Shown piece after piece: positions 1 to 5,819 of a stretch of 10,808 bases of DNA (positions are counted from its first letter, which is position 1; each line of letters opens with the position of its first letter). The stretch lies in NCBI GenBank assembly GCA_020724205.1, contig DYHK01000020.1, forward strand, positions 1-10,808, in the 5' to 3' direction. This DNA comes from Candidatus Aenigmatarchaeum sp. (GTDB lineage: Archaea > Nanobdellota > Nanobdellia > Pacearchaeales > GW2011-AR1). The notes beneath the pieces were generated by a model. The model worked only from the letters and a program-made list of their open reading frames with translations, was not told the origin of the DNA and ran no database searches. Made by a program: the position numbers and the translations under genes.

Positions 1-316
1 TGTAAGAGTGAGCAATTATTACATCTGGTTTATATTCTATAATAGCTTTTTTTAATGGAGAACTAAATAGCTTTAGACTTAATGGATTCCATAACATATA
101 GCTTTCTCCTCCTAATTTCCAGGCTGGAAATCTCTTGATTTTAATGTGATTAACTATTTCTTCTGATGGAGCTATTGAATTTTGGCCCTTTACCTTATTT
201 GTAGAGAAAATAGTAACTTCATGTCTCAATCTCTTGAATTCAAGACTTTCCTGAAAGACTCTTGTAAAAACTCCACAAGCTCCTGATGAAAAGGTACATA
301 TTTCAAGTATTTTCAT
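1..316 (-). CDS. GT4-like glycosyltransferase, N-terminal part (cut by window edge)
   Basis: The first 105 codons of a gene that runs off the left edge. The protein begins MKILEICTFSSGACGVFTRV and reaches KPDVIIAHSY. This is the first half of the N-terminal Rossmann domain of a GT-B (GT4-type) glycosyltransferase: a first beta strand, a small-residue loop (SSGACG, residues 10-15) followed by a helix, a second strand (HEVTIFSTN, 32-40), and the strand ending in the H-S-Y that precedes the acceptor-side loop. Such enzymes transfer a sugar from a nucleotide donor at the cytoplasmic face of the membrane. The catalytic and nucleotide-binding C-terminal domain lies outside the window, so donor and product cannot be inferred. 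The ATG is about 26 bp from the palindromic TATA box shared with the divergent GT2 gene, which supports this start and a leaderless message. The family call rests only on this fragment. Confidence 0.75.
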   Translation of the reverse strand, partial: MKILEICTFSSGACGVFTRVFQESLEFKRLRHEVTIFSTNKVKGQNSIAPSEEIVNHIKIKRFPAWKLGGESYMLWNPLSLKLFSSPLKKAIIEYKPDVIIAHSY

Positions 317-338
317 AAAATTTTAAATTAAATAACAT

Positions 339-346
339 ATTTAAAT
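339..346. promoter_or_regulatory. Palindromic TATA box, probable bidirectional promoter
   Basis: The self-complementary octamer ATTTAAAT lies between two divergent genes. Its centre is about 24.5 bp from the ATG at 367 (plus) and 26.5 bp from the ATG at 316 (minus). Both distances suit an archaeal TATA box driving a leaderless transcript. The whole intergenic gap is 50 bp, leaving little room for two separate promoters. The background is AT-rich, so chance cannot be excluded for one direction. Confidence 0.5.
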
Positions 347-366
347 TAATTTATTTTAAAAATGAT

Positions 367-1167
367 ATGAATGTATCAATAATTATTCCTGTCTTCAATC
401 CTGATAAAGTTATTTTAAAAAAAATACTTAAGACTTTAAAAAACCAAGATTTTAATGATAAAATTGAAATAATGACTATAAACAAAGGTCTTGGTCTAGC
501 TGCATCATTAAATTACGGAATTAAAAGAGCAAGATACCCTATAGTTATGAGTCTGCACCAAGACTGCATTCCTTCAGATAATTCTTGGTTGACTAAACTA
601 ATTTCTCCTTTAAAGGATAAAAGATTTATTGCAAGTGTCTCAAAAGTTAGATTAGAAAGGAGTTTTTGGGAGAGTTTTGATATCTTTGCAAGAGCTTTAA
701 CTATAAAAGAAGTTGGAGAAATAACTCCTGCAATGGACGAAAAGGGATGTGCTTACAGAAAAAAATCTCTTGAACAAGTAGGATATTTTGATGAGACTAA
801 TTATAGAACGGGAGGAGAAGACTTAGATATGTATTTAAAACTTAAAACGGTTGGAGATATTGCCTATCCTAATGCTTCTGTTAACCATATGCATTACACT
901 ACTTTAAACAAGAGATTAAAAAAGATAAGTCAAAATGCTAATAGTTATGGAGTATTGATAAGACTTGGAAAAATTAGTTTTAAAGATGGTTGGAAAGGAA
1001 TAATACTATCTCTCCCTTTAATTGGTTTAGGAGGGATTTTTCTAAATTACAGATTTGGTGTGGCTAATTATCTTATTTTTCCCTATATTCTTATTTCTCC
1101 TTTTTATCACTTCTTTTATCTTTATGGATTTTGGAAAGGTTTTTTAATAGGTAAACAGACAATTTAA
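367..1167 (+). CDS. Family 2 (GT-A) glycosyltransferase with compacted nucleotide-binding region
   Basis: A 266-residue GT2-type glycosyltransferase, expected to transfer a sugar to a lipid-linked or growing glycan at the inner membrane face. The start MNVSIIIPVFNPDK is the typical first strand of the fold. HQDC (residues 64-67) occupies the metal-binding DXD position, as in some rhamnosyltransferase-like branches. DEKGCAYRK (124-132) and GGEDLDMYLK (149-158) match the acceptor loop and the catalytic ED region, followed by NHMHY. The last 60 residues contain two hydrophobic segments (about 211-228 and 233-255) that probably anchor it in the membrane. The stretch that normally carries VDDGS, between the second strand and the N-K-G-L-x-x-A-x-N motif (39-49), is missing, see findings. 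An upstream ATG at 362 hits a stop at once, so 367 is the start. First gene of a three-gene operon; the next gene begins 4 bp after its stop. Confidence 0.88.
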   Translation: MNVSIIIPVFNPDKVILKKILKTLKNQDFNDKIEIMTINKGLGLAASLNYGIKRARYPIVMSLHQDCIPSDNSWLTKLISPLKDKRFIASVSKVRLERSFWESFDIFARALTIKEVGEITPAMDEKGCAYRKKSLEQVGYFDETNYRTGGEDLDMYLKLKTVGDIAYPNASVNHMHYTTLNKRLKKISQNANSYGVLIRLGKISFKDGWKGIILSLPLIGLGGIFLNYRFGVANYLIFPYILISPFYHFFYLYGFWKGFLIGKQTI

Positions 1168-1171
1168 TATA

Positions 1172-2008
1172 ATGATTATTTCTGTAATTATCCCTGCATA
1201 TAATGAAGAAAAAGATATAGGAGAGTGTATAAAAAGTCTTAAGAAACAAACTCTGAAAAATCTAGAAATTATCGTCATTGATGATGGCTCTACAGACAAA
1301 ACACGAGAGGTTGTTAATGAATTTAAAGAGGTTAAATTGATATTAAATAATCATTCCGGACCAGGAACTGCTAGAAATGATGGGGCTAAAATAGCTAAAG
1401 GAGATTTTCTTATTTTTGTAGACTCAGATATGACTTTCGAAAAAAATTATGTAAAGAATCTTATAAAACCTATGCTAAATAACGAGAAAATAATTGGAAC
1501 TACACATGACAACGAAATTGTAAAAAATACTGAGAACATATGGAGTAAATGTTGGGGAAAAGTTAGAGTAGATAAAAAAGGTGCGAAGGATGTTAAAATA
1601 TTCAGAGCTATAAGAAAAGAAAAGTTTCTGGAATTAGGAGGATTTGATTCCAAGTACGGTTATGCTGATGACCAGACTTTTTGGTTCAAATATAAATTAA
1701 AACCAACTGTTGCTGAAAATACTTTATGTTTTCACAAAAACCCTGAAAATTTGAAAGAAGTATATAGGCAAAGCAAGTGGATCGGAGCTTCAATTGATAA
1801 ATTTGATTTACCTTTTATAAAATATTTTGTTCCTCTACTAATGTATTTAATTTCTCCTATAACTATAATATTAATTAGTGTGAAAAAATGTTATAATAAT
1901 AGAAATTTTAATATATTTTTCTGGATGATAATCTTTATAACTGTAAGGTATTTTGGAACTACAAGTGGATTAATAAGAAAATTTTATTTTAAAAAAAATT
2001 TTAGGTAA
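1172..2008 (+). CDS. Family 2 (GT-A) glycosyltransferase, membrane-anchored
   Basis: A 278-residue glycosyltransferase with a complete GT2 signature. MIISVIIPAYNEEKDI opens the fold. IDDGSTD (residues 36-42) binds the nucleotide, GPGTARNDGAKIAKGDFL (63-80) is the usual helix and strand before the metal site, and DSD (84-86) is the DXD motif. GGFD (156-159) and YADDQTFW (164-171) form the acceptor and catalytic-base region. Hydrophobic stretches at about 218-237 and 247-260 suggest C-terminal membrane anchoring, so it should act on a lipid-linked acceptor at the cytoplasmic face. It resembles the WcaA/polyprenyl-transferase-like side of GT2, but the sugar donor cannot be read from sequence. 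It starts 4 bp after the preceding glycosyltransferase gene and ends 5 bp before the methyltransferase gene, implying one transcript. No Shine-Dalgarno motif is evident before it. Confidence 0.9.
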   Translation: MIISVIIPAYNEEKDIGECIKSLKKQTLKNLEIIVIDDGSTDKTREVVNEFKEVKLILNNHSGPGTARNDGAKIAKGDFLIFVDSDMTFEKNYVKNLIKPMLNNEKIIGTTHDNEIVKNTENIWSKCWGKVRVDKKGAKDVKIFRAIRKEKFLELGGFDSKYGYADDQTFWFKYKLKPTVAENTLCFHKNPENLKEVYRQSKWIGASIDKFDLPFIKYFVPLLMYLISPITIILISVKKCYNNRNFNIFFWMIIFITVRYFGTTSGLIRKFYFKKNFR

Positions 2009-2013
2009 TTAAA

Positions 2014-2586
2014 ATGAATGAGAAAAGACTAAAAAGTGATAAATTAAGGTTCAGGTATATTAACCAATATTTAAAGGGAAAGTATATATTAGATATAGGG
2101 TCAAGTGAGGGGAATGTTCACAAGCTGCTTAAAGAATCTAATCCTGATAAGAAATTCTTTACTTTAGATACTAGTGGAGAATCTGACTATAGGGTTAATT
2201 TAGATAATCCTAAAAAAATAAAAAAGAAATTTGATACCATAATTGCTGGTGAAATTATAGAGCACCTAGAATCTTCAATAACATTTATAAGGTATTGCAA
2301 ATCTCTTCTTAAAAAAGATGGTAGAATAATACTCACTACTCCTAATGCAATAGGACTACAATATTTAAGAGATCCTTCATGGTGTGTCTATTATTCAGAT
2401 TACAGAGGGCACACACAGGCTTTTACTATAGAGATGTTAAAGAGAATTTTCAAGGATGAAAAGTTTACAATTACTAAAACACAATATATTAATGCTTTTT
2501 GGATTAATAATCCTTTAGAATACCTTTCATTTTTAATCAAGCGTTTGCGACCTGATCTCTTAATAGTTGCTGACAATAATAATTAA
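2014..2586 (+). CDS. Class I SAM-dependent methyltransferase (UbiG/Methyltransf_23-like)
   Basis: A 190-residue class I methyltransferase. Motif I is YILDIGSSEG (residues 24-33), the SAM-binding glycine loop. The second strand ends in TLDTS (50-54), with Asp52 placed to bind the SAM ribose. AGEIIEHLE (78-86) is the post-motif common in UbiG and Methyltransf_23 enzymes, and LLKKDGRIILTTPN (98-111) is the motif III strand. His133 in RGHTQAFT (131-138) sits where related enzymes have an active-site residue. In this operon behind two glycosyltransferases it probably O-methylates a sugar, perhaps as a chain cap, but the acceptor is inferred only from context. A weak AGGT lies about 7 bp before the start. 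Its stop codon overlaps the stop of the convergent transketolase gene by 4 bases. Confidence 0.87.
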   Translation: MNEKRLKSDKLRFRYINQYLKGKYILDIGSSEGNVHKLLKESNPDKKFFTLDTSGESDYRVNLDNPKKIKKKFDTIIAGEIIEHLESSITFIRYCKSLLKKDGRIILTTPNAIGLQYLRDPSWCVYYSDYRGHTQAFTIEMLKRIFKDEKFTITKTQYINAFWINNPLEYLSFLIKRLRPDLLIVADNNN

Positions 2587-3062
2587 TCTTTTGGTTTTTT
2601 TAGACTTATAAACGTGGGTCCATTTATTTCTGAAGCTTTAATAAATGCTTCTTTGGCATCTAATGTTGATTTTGGGAAGAAAGAAGTTATATTGGTAAAG
2701 TGCTTCATTATTTCCTCTTTTCCTGCTAGTTCATCATGAGTTGGACCCATGTTAGGATAGTCTGCATAACCTACTAATTTGACATTAGCTTTTTGTTGAT
2801 TTATATCTATCTTAATTTGCTCAAATGGACGATCTGTAAGGAATGGAGTAATTGTATAAACATAAGGCTTAAGTCCTTGTAAAGCCATTCCAGAAGCAGC
2901 ACTAATCATGCTTTGTTCACAAAGTCCAAAATTAAAAAATCTTTCTGGAAATTTTTTCATAAATTCATCAAATATACCAAATCCTATATCTCCTACAATA
3001 AGAACAACTTTATCATCTTTTCCTGCTAATTCAGTTATAAACTCTCCAAATTCTTTTCTCAT
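2583..3062 (-). CDS. Transketolase-like subunit, pyrimidine-binding domain only
   Basis: A 159-residue homologue of the second half of transketolase, supplying the pyrimidine-binding (Pyr) domain for thiamine diphosphate. VVLIVGDIGFG (19-29) is the first strand. NFGLCEQSM (44-52) carries Glu49 at the position of the glutamate that activates the cofactor's aminopyrimidine. GPTHDE (106-111) matches the conserved GPTH loop. The protein ends at FISLKKPKD, just where the Pyr domain ends. Separate transketolase second subunits are normally about 310 residues because a C-terminal domain follows; that domain is absent. Its ATG overlaps the TGA of the upstream subunit (ATGA), and a GGAGG lies 7 bases before it, so the two are probably co-translated and form one enzyme. 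The pathway is unknown; in a glycan locus, carbon-unit transfer to a sugar precursor is plausible. Confidence 0.85.
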   Translation of the reverse strand: MRKEFGEFITELAGKDDKVVLIVGDIGFGIFDEFMKKFPERFFNFGLCEQSMISAASGMALQGLKPYVYTITPFLTDRPFEQIKIDINQQKANVKLVGYADYPNMGPTHDELAGKEEIMKHFTNITSFFPKSTLDAKEAFIKASEINGPTFISLKKPKD

Positions 3063-3814
3063 TTTAATTCCTCCATTGCTTTATTGAACTCTTCTTCATT
3101 AGGAATCATCGTATGCCATCCTGAATGGTTTTCCATAAAACTCACTCCTTTTCCTTTAATAGTATTAGTTACTATAACTCTTGGCATTGATTTATGATCT
3201 TCCCTTAAAGCCTCATTAATCTCTTTAAAAGAATGTCCATTTATAACAGAAACTTTTGCTCCAAATGCCTTAAATTTTTCTTCTATATTCCCTAAAGAGA
3301 GAATATCACTTACTTTACCAAGAGTTTGTAAGTTATTATGATCTAGTATTATTTTTAAATTATCAAGTTTATGATGAGCTGCTAAGAGTAATGATTCCCA
3401 TGTTGTCCCTTCTTGACATTCTCCATCGCTTATAATTATATATACATTCCCCGGTTCTTTTTTTATCTTTTTTGCTAGAGCTATTCCGACACCTATAGGT
3501 AACCCGTGCCCAAGACTTCCCGTAGTACAGTTAACTCCATTCTCTAAGTCTATTTCTGGATGACCTGCAAGTTTTGGGCTATATCCTTTTTCCTTAAGTA
3601 AGTGATAAAGAGGAAGCCAAGCATGTCCCTTGCTTAGTATAAATACATCATCATGCATTAAAAATAAGTCATGTATTGTAAGAATAGATTCAATTATTGA
3701 GAAAGCTCCTCCTATATGGCCTTCTTTTCTTTGTACGGCTGTTTTAATTACCTCTCTTCTTATATTTTTAGCTCTTTCTTTTAGCTCTGCTTCAATTTGA
3801 TCGAAATCACTCAT
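3059..3814 (-). CDS. Transketolase-like subunit, thiamine-diphosphate (PP) domain
   Basis: A 251-residue transketolase N-terminal half, the domain that binds the diphosphate of thiamine diphosphate through a metal ion. GHIGGAFS (32-39) and LSKGHAWLPLY (60-70) are family hallmarks. GSLGHGLPIGVGIALA (99-114) is the conserved glycine-rich loop. SDGECQEG (129-136) followed by HNN (159-161) is the cofactor motif, with Ser in place of the first Gly of GDG. GKGVSFMEN...WHT (221-235) matches the end of the domain. Its length is normal for separate archaeal or bacterial half-transketolases. Catalysis needs the partner encoded next, whose start overlaps this stop. A TTTATATA box and AAGAGG precede the ATG. 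A housekeeping pentose role is possible, but the shortened partner and the glycan setting favour a specialised sugar-precursor reaction (inference). Confidence 0.9.
   Translation of the reverse strand: MSDFDQIEAELKERAKNIRREVIKTAVQRKEGHIGGAFSIIESILTIHDLFLMHDDVFILSKGHAWLPLYHLLKEKGYSPKLAGHPEIDLENGVNCTTGSLGHGLPIGVGIALAKKIKKEPGNVYIIISDGECQEGTTWESLLLAAHHKLDNLKIILDHNNLQTLGKVSDILSLGNIEEKFKAFGAKVSVINGHSFKEINEALREDHKSMPRVIVTNTIKGKGVSFMENHSGWHTMIPNEEEFNKAMEELK
3070..3074 (-). promoter_or_regulatory. Shine-Dalgarno site for the short transketolase subunit
   Basis: GGAGG lies 7 bases before the ATG at 3062, inside the last codons of the upstream subunit (M-E-E-L-K-stop). With the ATGA stop-start overlap it suggests translational coupling of the two halves. 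The same bases also encode the C-terminus, so the match could be partly coincidental. Confidence 0.55.
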
Positions 3815-3818
3815 TTTT

Positions 3819-3824
3819 CCTCTT
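3819..3824 (-). promoter_or_regulatory. Possible Shine-Dalgarno site for the transketolase operon
   Basis: AAGAGG lies 4 bases before the ATG at 3814. The TATA box for this gene predicts a leader of about 16 nt that would include it. This makes the operon a leadered exception among the mostly leaderless-looking genes here. The spacing is slightly short. Confidence 0.4.
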
Positions 3825-3841
3825 AAGTGATTTTCTATTAA

Positions 3842-3886
3842 TTAACTCTCTATATAAATATTTTTGTAGTCTACTTATAGAGTTAA
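3842..3886. repeat. Imperfect inverted repeat in a divergent promoter region
   Basis: TTAACTCTCTATA (3842-3854) and TATAGAGTTAA (3876-3886) are inverted copies apart from a two-base insertion; the uninterrupted core is CTCTATA/TATAGAG, 21 bp apart. Reading outward from the middle, each direction shows a TATA-like element followed by GAG(AG)TTAA. The left arm overlaps the TATA box of the transketolase operon. It could be an operator for coordinated control of the divergent transketolase and SDR operons, but this is inference in an AT-rich background. Confidence 0.35.
3851..3858 (-). promoter_or_regulatory. TATA box of the transketolase operon
   Basis: On the minus strand this reads TTTATATA, a perfect match to the archaeal TATA consensus. 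It is centred about 40 bp before the ATG at 3814. With start-site selection about 25 bp downstream, transcription would begin near 3830, giving a short leader that holds the AAGAGG motif. Confidence 0.55.
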
Positions 3887-3901
3887 AAATAAGATACTAG
3901 C

Positions 3902-3909
3902 AATATAGA
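3902..3909 (+). promoter_or_regulatory. Weak TATA-like box before the SDR gene
   Basis: AATATAGA is centred about 24.5 bp before the GTG at 3930, the same spacing as the better TATA boxes in the window. The match to consensus is poor, so it only mildly supports the GTG start. Confidence 0.25.
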
Positions 3910-3929
3910 AATAATTAAAAAGCGAATTT

Positions 3930-5009
3930 GTGATAGAGAAGTCATACAAAATGATTTCAGATATTATTAAAGAGGATGTTATAAAGGAGATTATCCCTGA
4001 ATTCCGAGAAGAATTACTTAAATTATCTGGTAAGAATATTTTAATTACGGGAGGCAATGGTCTAATTGCTAGTTATATTATTGACACTATAAACTTAATA
4101 AATAATGAACTAGAAATACCAATAAAAGTTTATATAATAAACAAAAACCCAAATAATGAAAATTCTAGGTTATCTCATCTAATTAATAATTCTAACTTCA
4201 ATTTTATATCAGCTGATGTTGGAAAGAATTTTAAGGTTCCTGAAGGAATAAATATAATAATTCATGCAGCATCAAGAGCTAATCCCAAATCCTTCCTGGA
4301 AGATCCAATAGATACTATTGATGCGAATGTGAATGGAGTAAGGATTTTGCTAGAATATGCAAAAGATAATAAAGTTGAAGAATTTATTTTTTTCAGTACT
4401 AATGAAGTATATGGAAATCCTTTAGAAGAGTTTATTCCTACTCCTGAAAGCTATACGGGAAATATTGATCCTTTAGATGAGAGAGCGTGTTATGCTGAAA
4501 GTAAGAGATTTTCAGAAACTTTATGTATGACTTTTTTCAGAAAATATGGAGTACCTGTTAAAATTCTTAGAATTTTACTAGCCTATGGGCCAGGCATGAG
4601 GCATGATGGAAAGGTAGTAACTGACTTCTTTGTAAAATTAAGAAAGGATGGAAAAATTAATTTCGGAGATAAGGGGGACTCTAAAAGATCTTTTTGTTAT
4701 ATATCAGATATGACTCGGGCTATCTTTTATGTTATGTTTAATGGTAAATCTGGAGAAGCTTACAATTTAGGTAATGATACAGAAAATATAACAATTAGGT
4801 CGTTAGCAGAAAATATTGGAAGGGCGTTAGGCAAGGATTATACAATAGAAGTAAATGAAAATTTTGAAAGCAAAAAAATTTTCGGCGTTAATAATAGACA
4901 CCCTGATATTTCTAAGATTAAAAATATTGGATTTTCTCCCAAGATATCTTTATCTGAAGGGTTATTAAGATTAAAAAAACATTATGAAGAGGTAGGTTAT
5001 CCTGAATAA
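3930..5009 (+). CDS. NAD-dependent extended SDR, UDP-glucuronate decarboxylase-like
   Basis: A 359-residue sugar-nucleotide epimerase/dehydratase-type enzyme. After about 34 N-terminal residues, ILITGGNGLIASY (37-49) is the NAD-binding glycine loop, with Ala where the last Gly is usual. IIHAASRANP (110-119) follows. FFSTNEVYGNP (154-164) holds the active-site Thr, and YAESK (Tyr188, Lys192) is the catalytic pair. AYGPGMRHDGKVV (218-230), RSFCYISDM (253-261) and RHPDISK (323-329) resemble UDP-glucuronate decarboxylases (UDP-xylose synthases). Asn158 replaces the Asp typical of 4,6-dehydratases, which favours a decarboxylase or epimerase role. The exact substrate is not certain. The start is a GTG; ATG at 3951 would give 352 residues and keep every motif. 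The methyltransferase gene starts one base after the stop, so both are co-transcribed, and this gene diverges from the transketolase pair. Confidence 0.87.
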   Translation: MIEKSYKMISDIIKEDVIKEIIPEFREELLKLSGKNILITGGNGLIASYIIDTINLINNELEIPIKVYIINKNPNNENSRLSHLINNSNFNFISADVGKNFKVPEGINIIIHAASRANPKSFLEDPIDTIDANVNGVRILLEYAKDNKVEEFIFFSTNEVYGNPLEEFIPTPESYTGNIDPLDERACYAESKRFSETLCMTFFRKYGVPVKILRILLAYGPGMRHDGKVVTDFFVKLRKDGKINFGDKGDSKRSFCYISDMTRAIFYVMFNGKSGEAYNLGNDTENITIRSLAENIGRALGKDYTIEVNENFESKKIFGVNNRHPDISKIKNIGFSPKISLSEGLLRLKKHYEEVGYPE

Positions 5010-5010
5010 A

Positions 5011-5802
5011 ATGAGAGATTTACTAGGAAAGAATTATGATAAATTTAAGAAAAGTGAGTTATATCAAGATTTGAAAAAAATAAGAGTTATAAGAAAGCTT
5101 AAATTAATCATATTTAAGATTCTATGGAGGATGTTTCCTGCAAAATATAAACTCCATGATGATCCAGTACTCCAAAAAGTTTTTGTCCTGCTTGGAAAGG
5201 AAATTAAAGCTAGCTCTATTGTTGAAACTGGCACTTTTATGGGATATAGTACTAGTTTTATGGCAGATAATTTTCCACACAAACCAATATTTACCTCTGA
5301 AATAAATCCTATAAATTACAAAAAGGCAGTAAAAAATCTAAGCAAATACAAAAATGTTAAAGTATTTCTAGGTACTTCTCCGAAATTTTTAATAGACCTT
5401 ATAAATAACAACTCTATTGGAGATACTCCTTTGTTTTTTTTAGATGCTCATTGGTTAAATGATTGGCCACTTGAAGAAGAAATAGAAATAATAACAAGAA
5501 AGGTAAAAAGATCAGTTATATTAATTGATGACTTCAAAATTCCCAATAGAAACAATTTTTATTATGATAAATATGGTAAAAAAGAGTGTAACTTTGAATT
5601 AATTAAACCGAAAATGAATAAGAAGGCTACATATAATCTCTTGATTCCTAATTATGGTGAAGAGATTTATAATGGAAAAAGTCACCCCTTAATGTCTGGA
5701 TACCCTATAATCTTTGTAAATATGAAAAAGGAATTTGAAGAGTTTAAAAAAATAGATTTTGTCAAAAAGTATTTTGTAGATTCGACATTACTGCTTAAAT
5801 AA
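5011..5802 (+). CDS. Class I SAM-dependent methyltransferase (Methyltransf_24/TylF-like)
   Basis: A 263-residue methyltransferase of the kind that O-methylates sugars or other small hydroxylated molecules. IVETGTFMGYSTSF (70-83) is the SAM-binding motif I. FTSEINP (94-100) is the second strand, with Glu97 placed for the ribose. LFFLDAHWLNDWP (141-153) supplies the Asp-Ala-His seen in TylF and related metal-dependent methyltransferases, and ILIDDF (170-175) gives the paired aspartates. A basic N-terminal stretch (residues 12-40), rich in Lys and Arg with a hydrophobic patch LIIFKILWRMF (32-42), may dock it to the membrane. The gene begins one base after the SDR stop, so methylation of the sugar made by that enzyme, or of the glycan containing it, is a reasonable inference. 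It ends 17 bp from the convergent Nudix gene. Confidence 0.83.
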   Translation: MRDLLGKNYDKFKKSELYQDLKKIRVIRKLKLIIFKILWRMFPAKYKLHDDPVLQKVFVLLGKEIKASSIVETGTFMGYSTSFMADNFPHKPIFTSEINPINYKKAVKNLSKYKNVKVFLGTSPKFLIDLINNNSIGDTPLFFLDAHWLNDWPLEEEIEIITRKVKRSVILIDDFKIPNRNNFYYDKYGKKECNFELIKPKMNKKATYNLLIPNYGEEIYNGKSHPLMSGYPIIFVNMKKEFEEFKKIDFVKKYFVDSTLLLK

Positions 5803-5819
5803 CTAAGCTACTTATAAAA

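Noticed and set aside
1447..1653. Open reading frame of 68 codons on the minus strand
   Set aside because: It lies wholly inside the well-supported GT2 gene on the plus strand and its protein has no recognisable motif.
2014..2582. A lost or frameshifted C-terminal domain of the transketolase subunit downstream of its stop
   Set aside because: The minus strand past the stop is the antisense of an intact methyltransferase gene and has no open frame that could encode the missing domain, so a simple frameshift does not explain the short protein.
3875..4057. Minus-strand open frame of about 60 codons overlapping the start of the SDR gene
   Set aside because: It is antisense to the SDR N-terminus, has low-complexity composition, and shows no family signature.
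3951..5009. ATG at 3951 as the SDR start instead of GTG at 3930
   Set aside because: Possible, but no TATA-like sequence lies about 25 bp before it, while a weak one fits the GTG. Only seven residues are at stake and the choice remains open.
5064..5282. Minus-strand open frame of 72 codons inside the second methyltransferase gene
   Set aside because: Antisense to a gene with clear motifs; no independent support.
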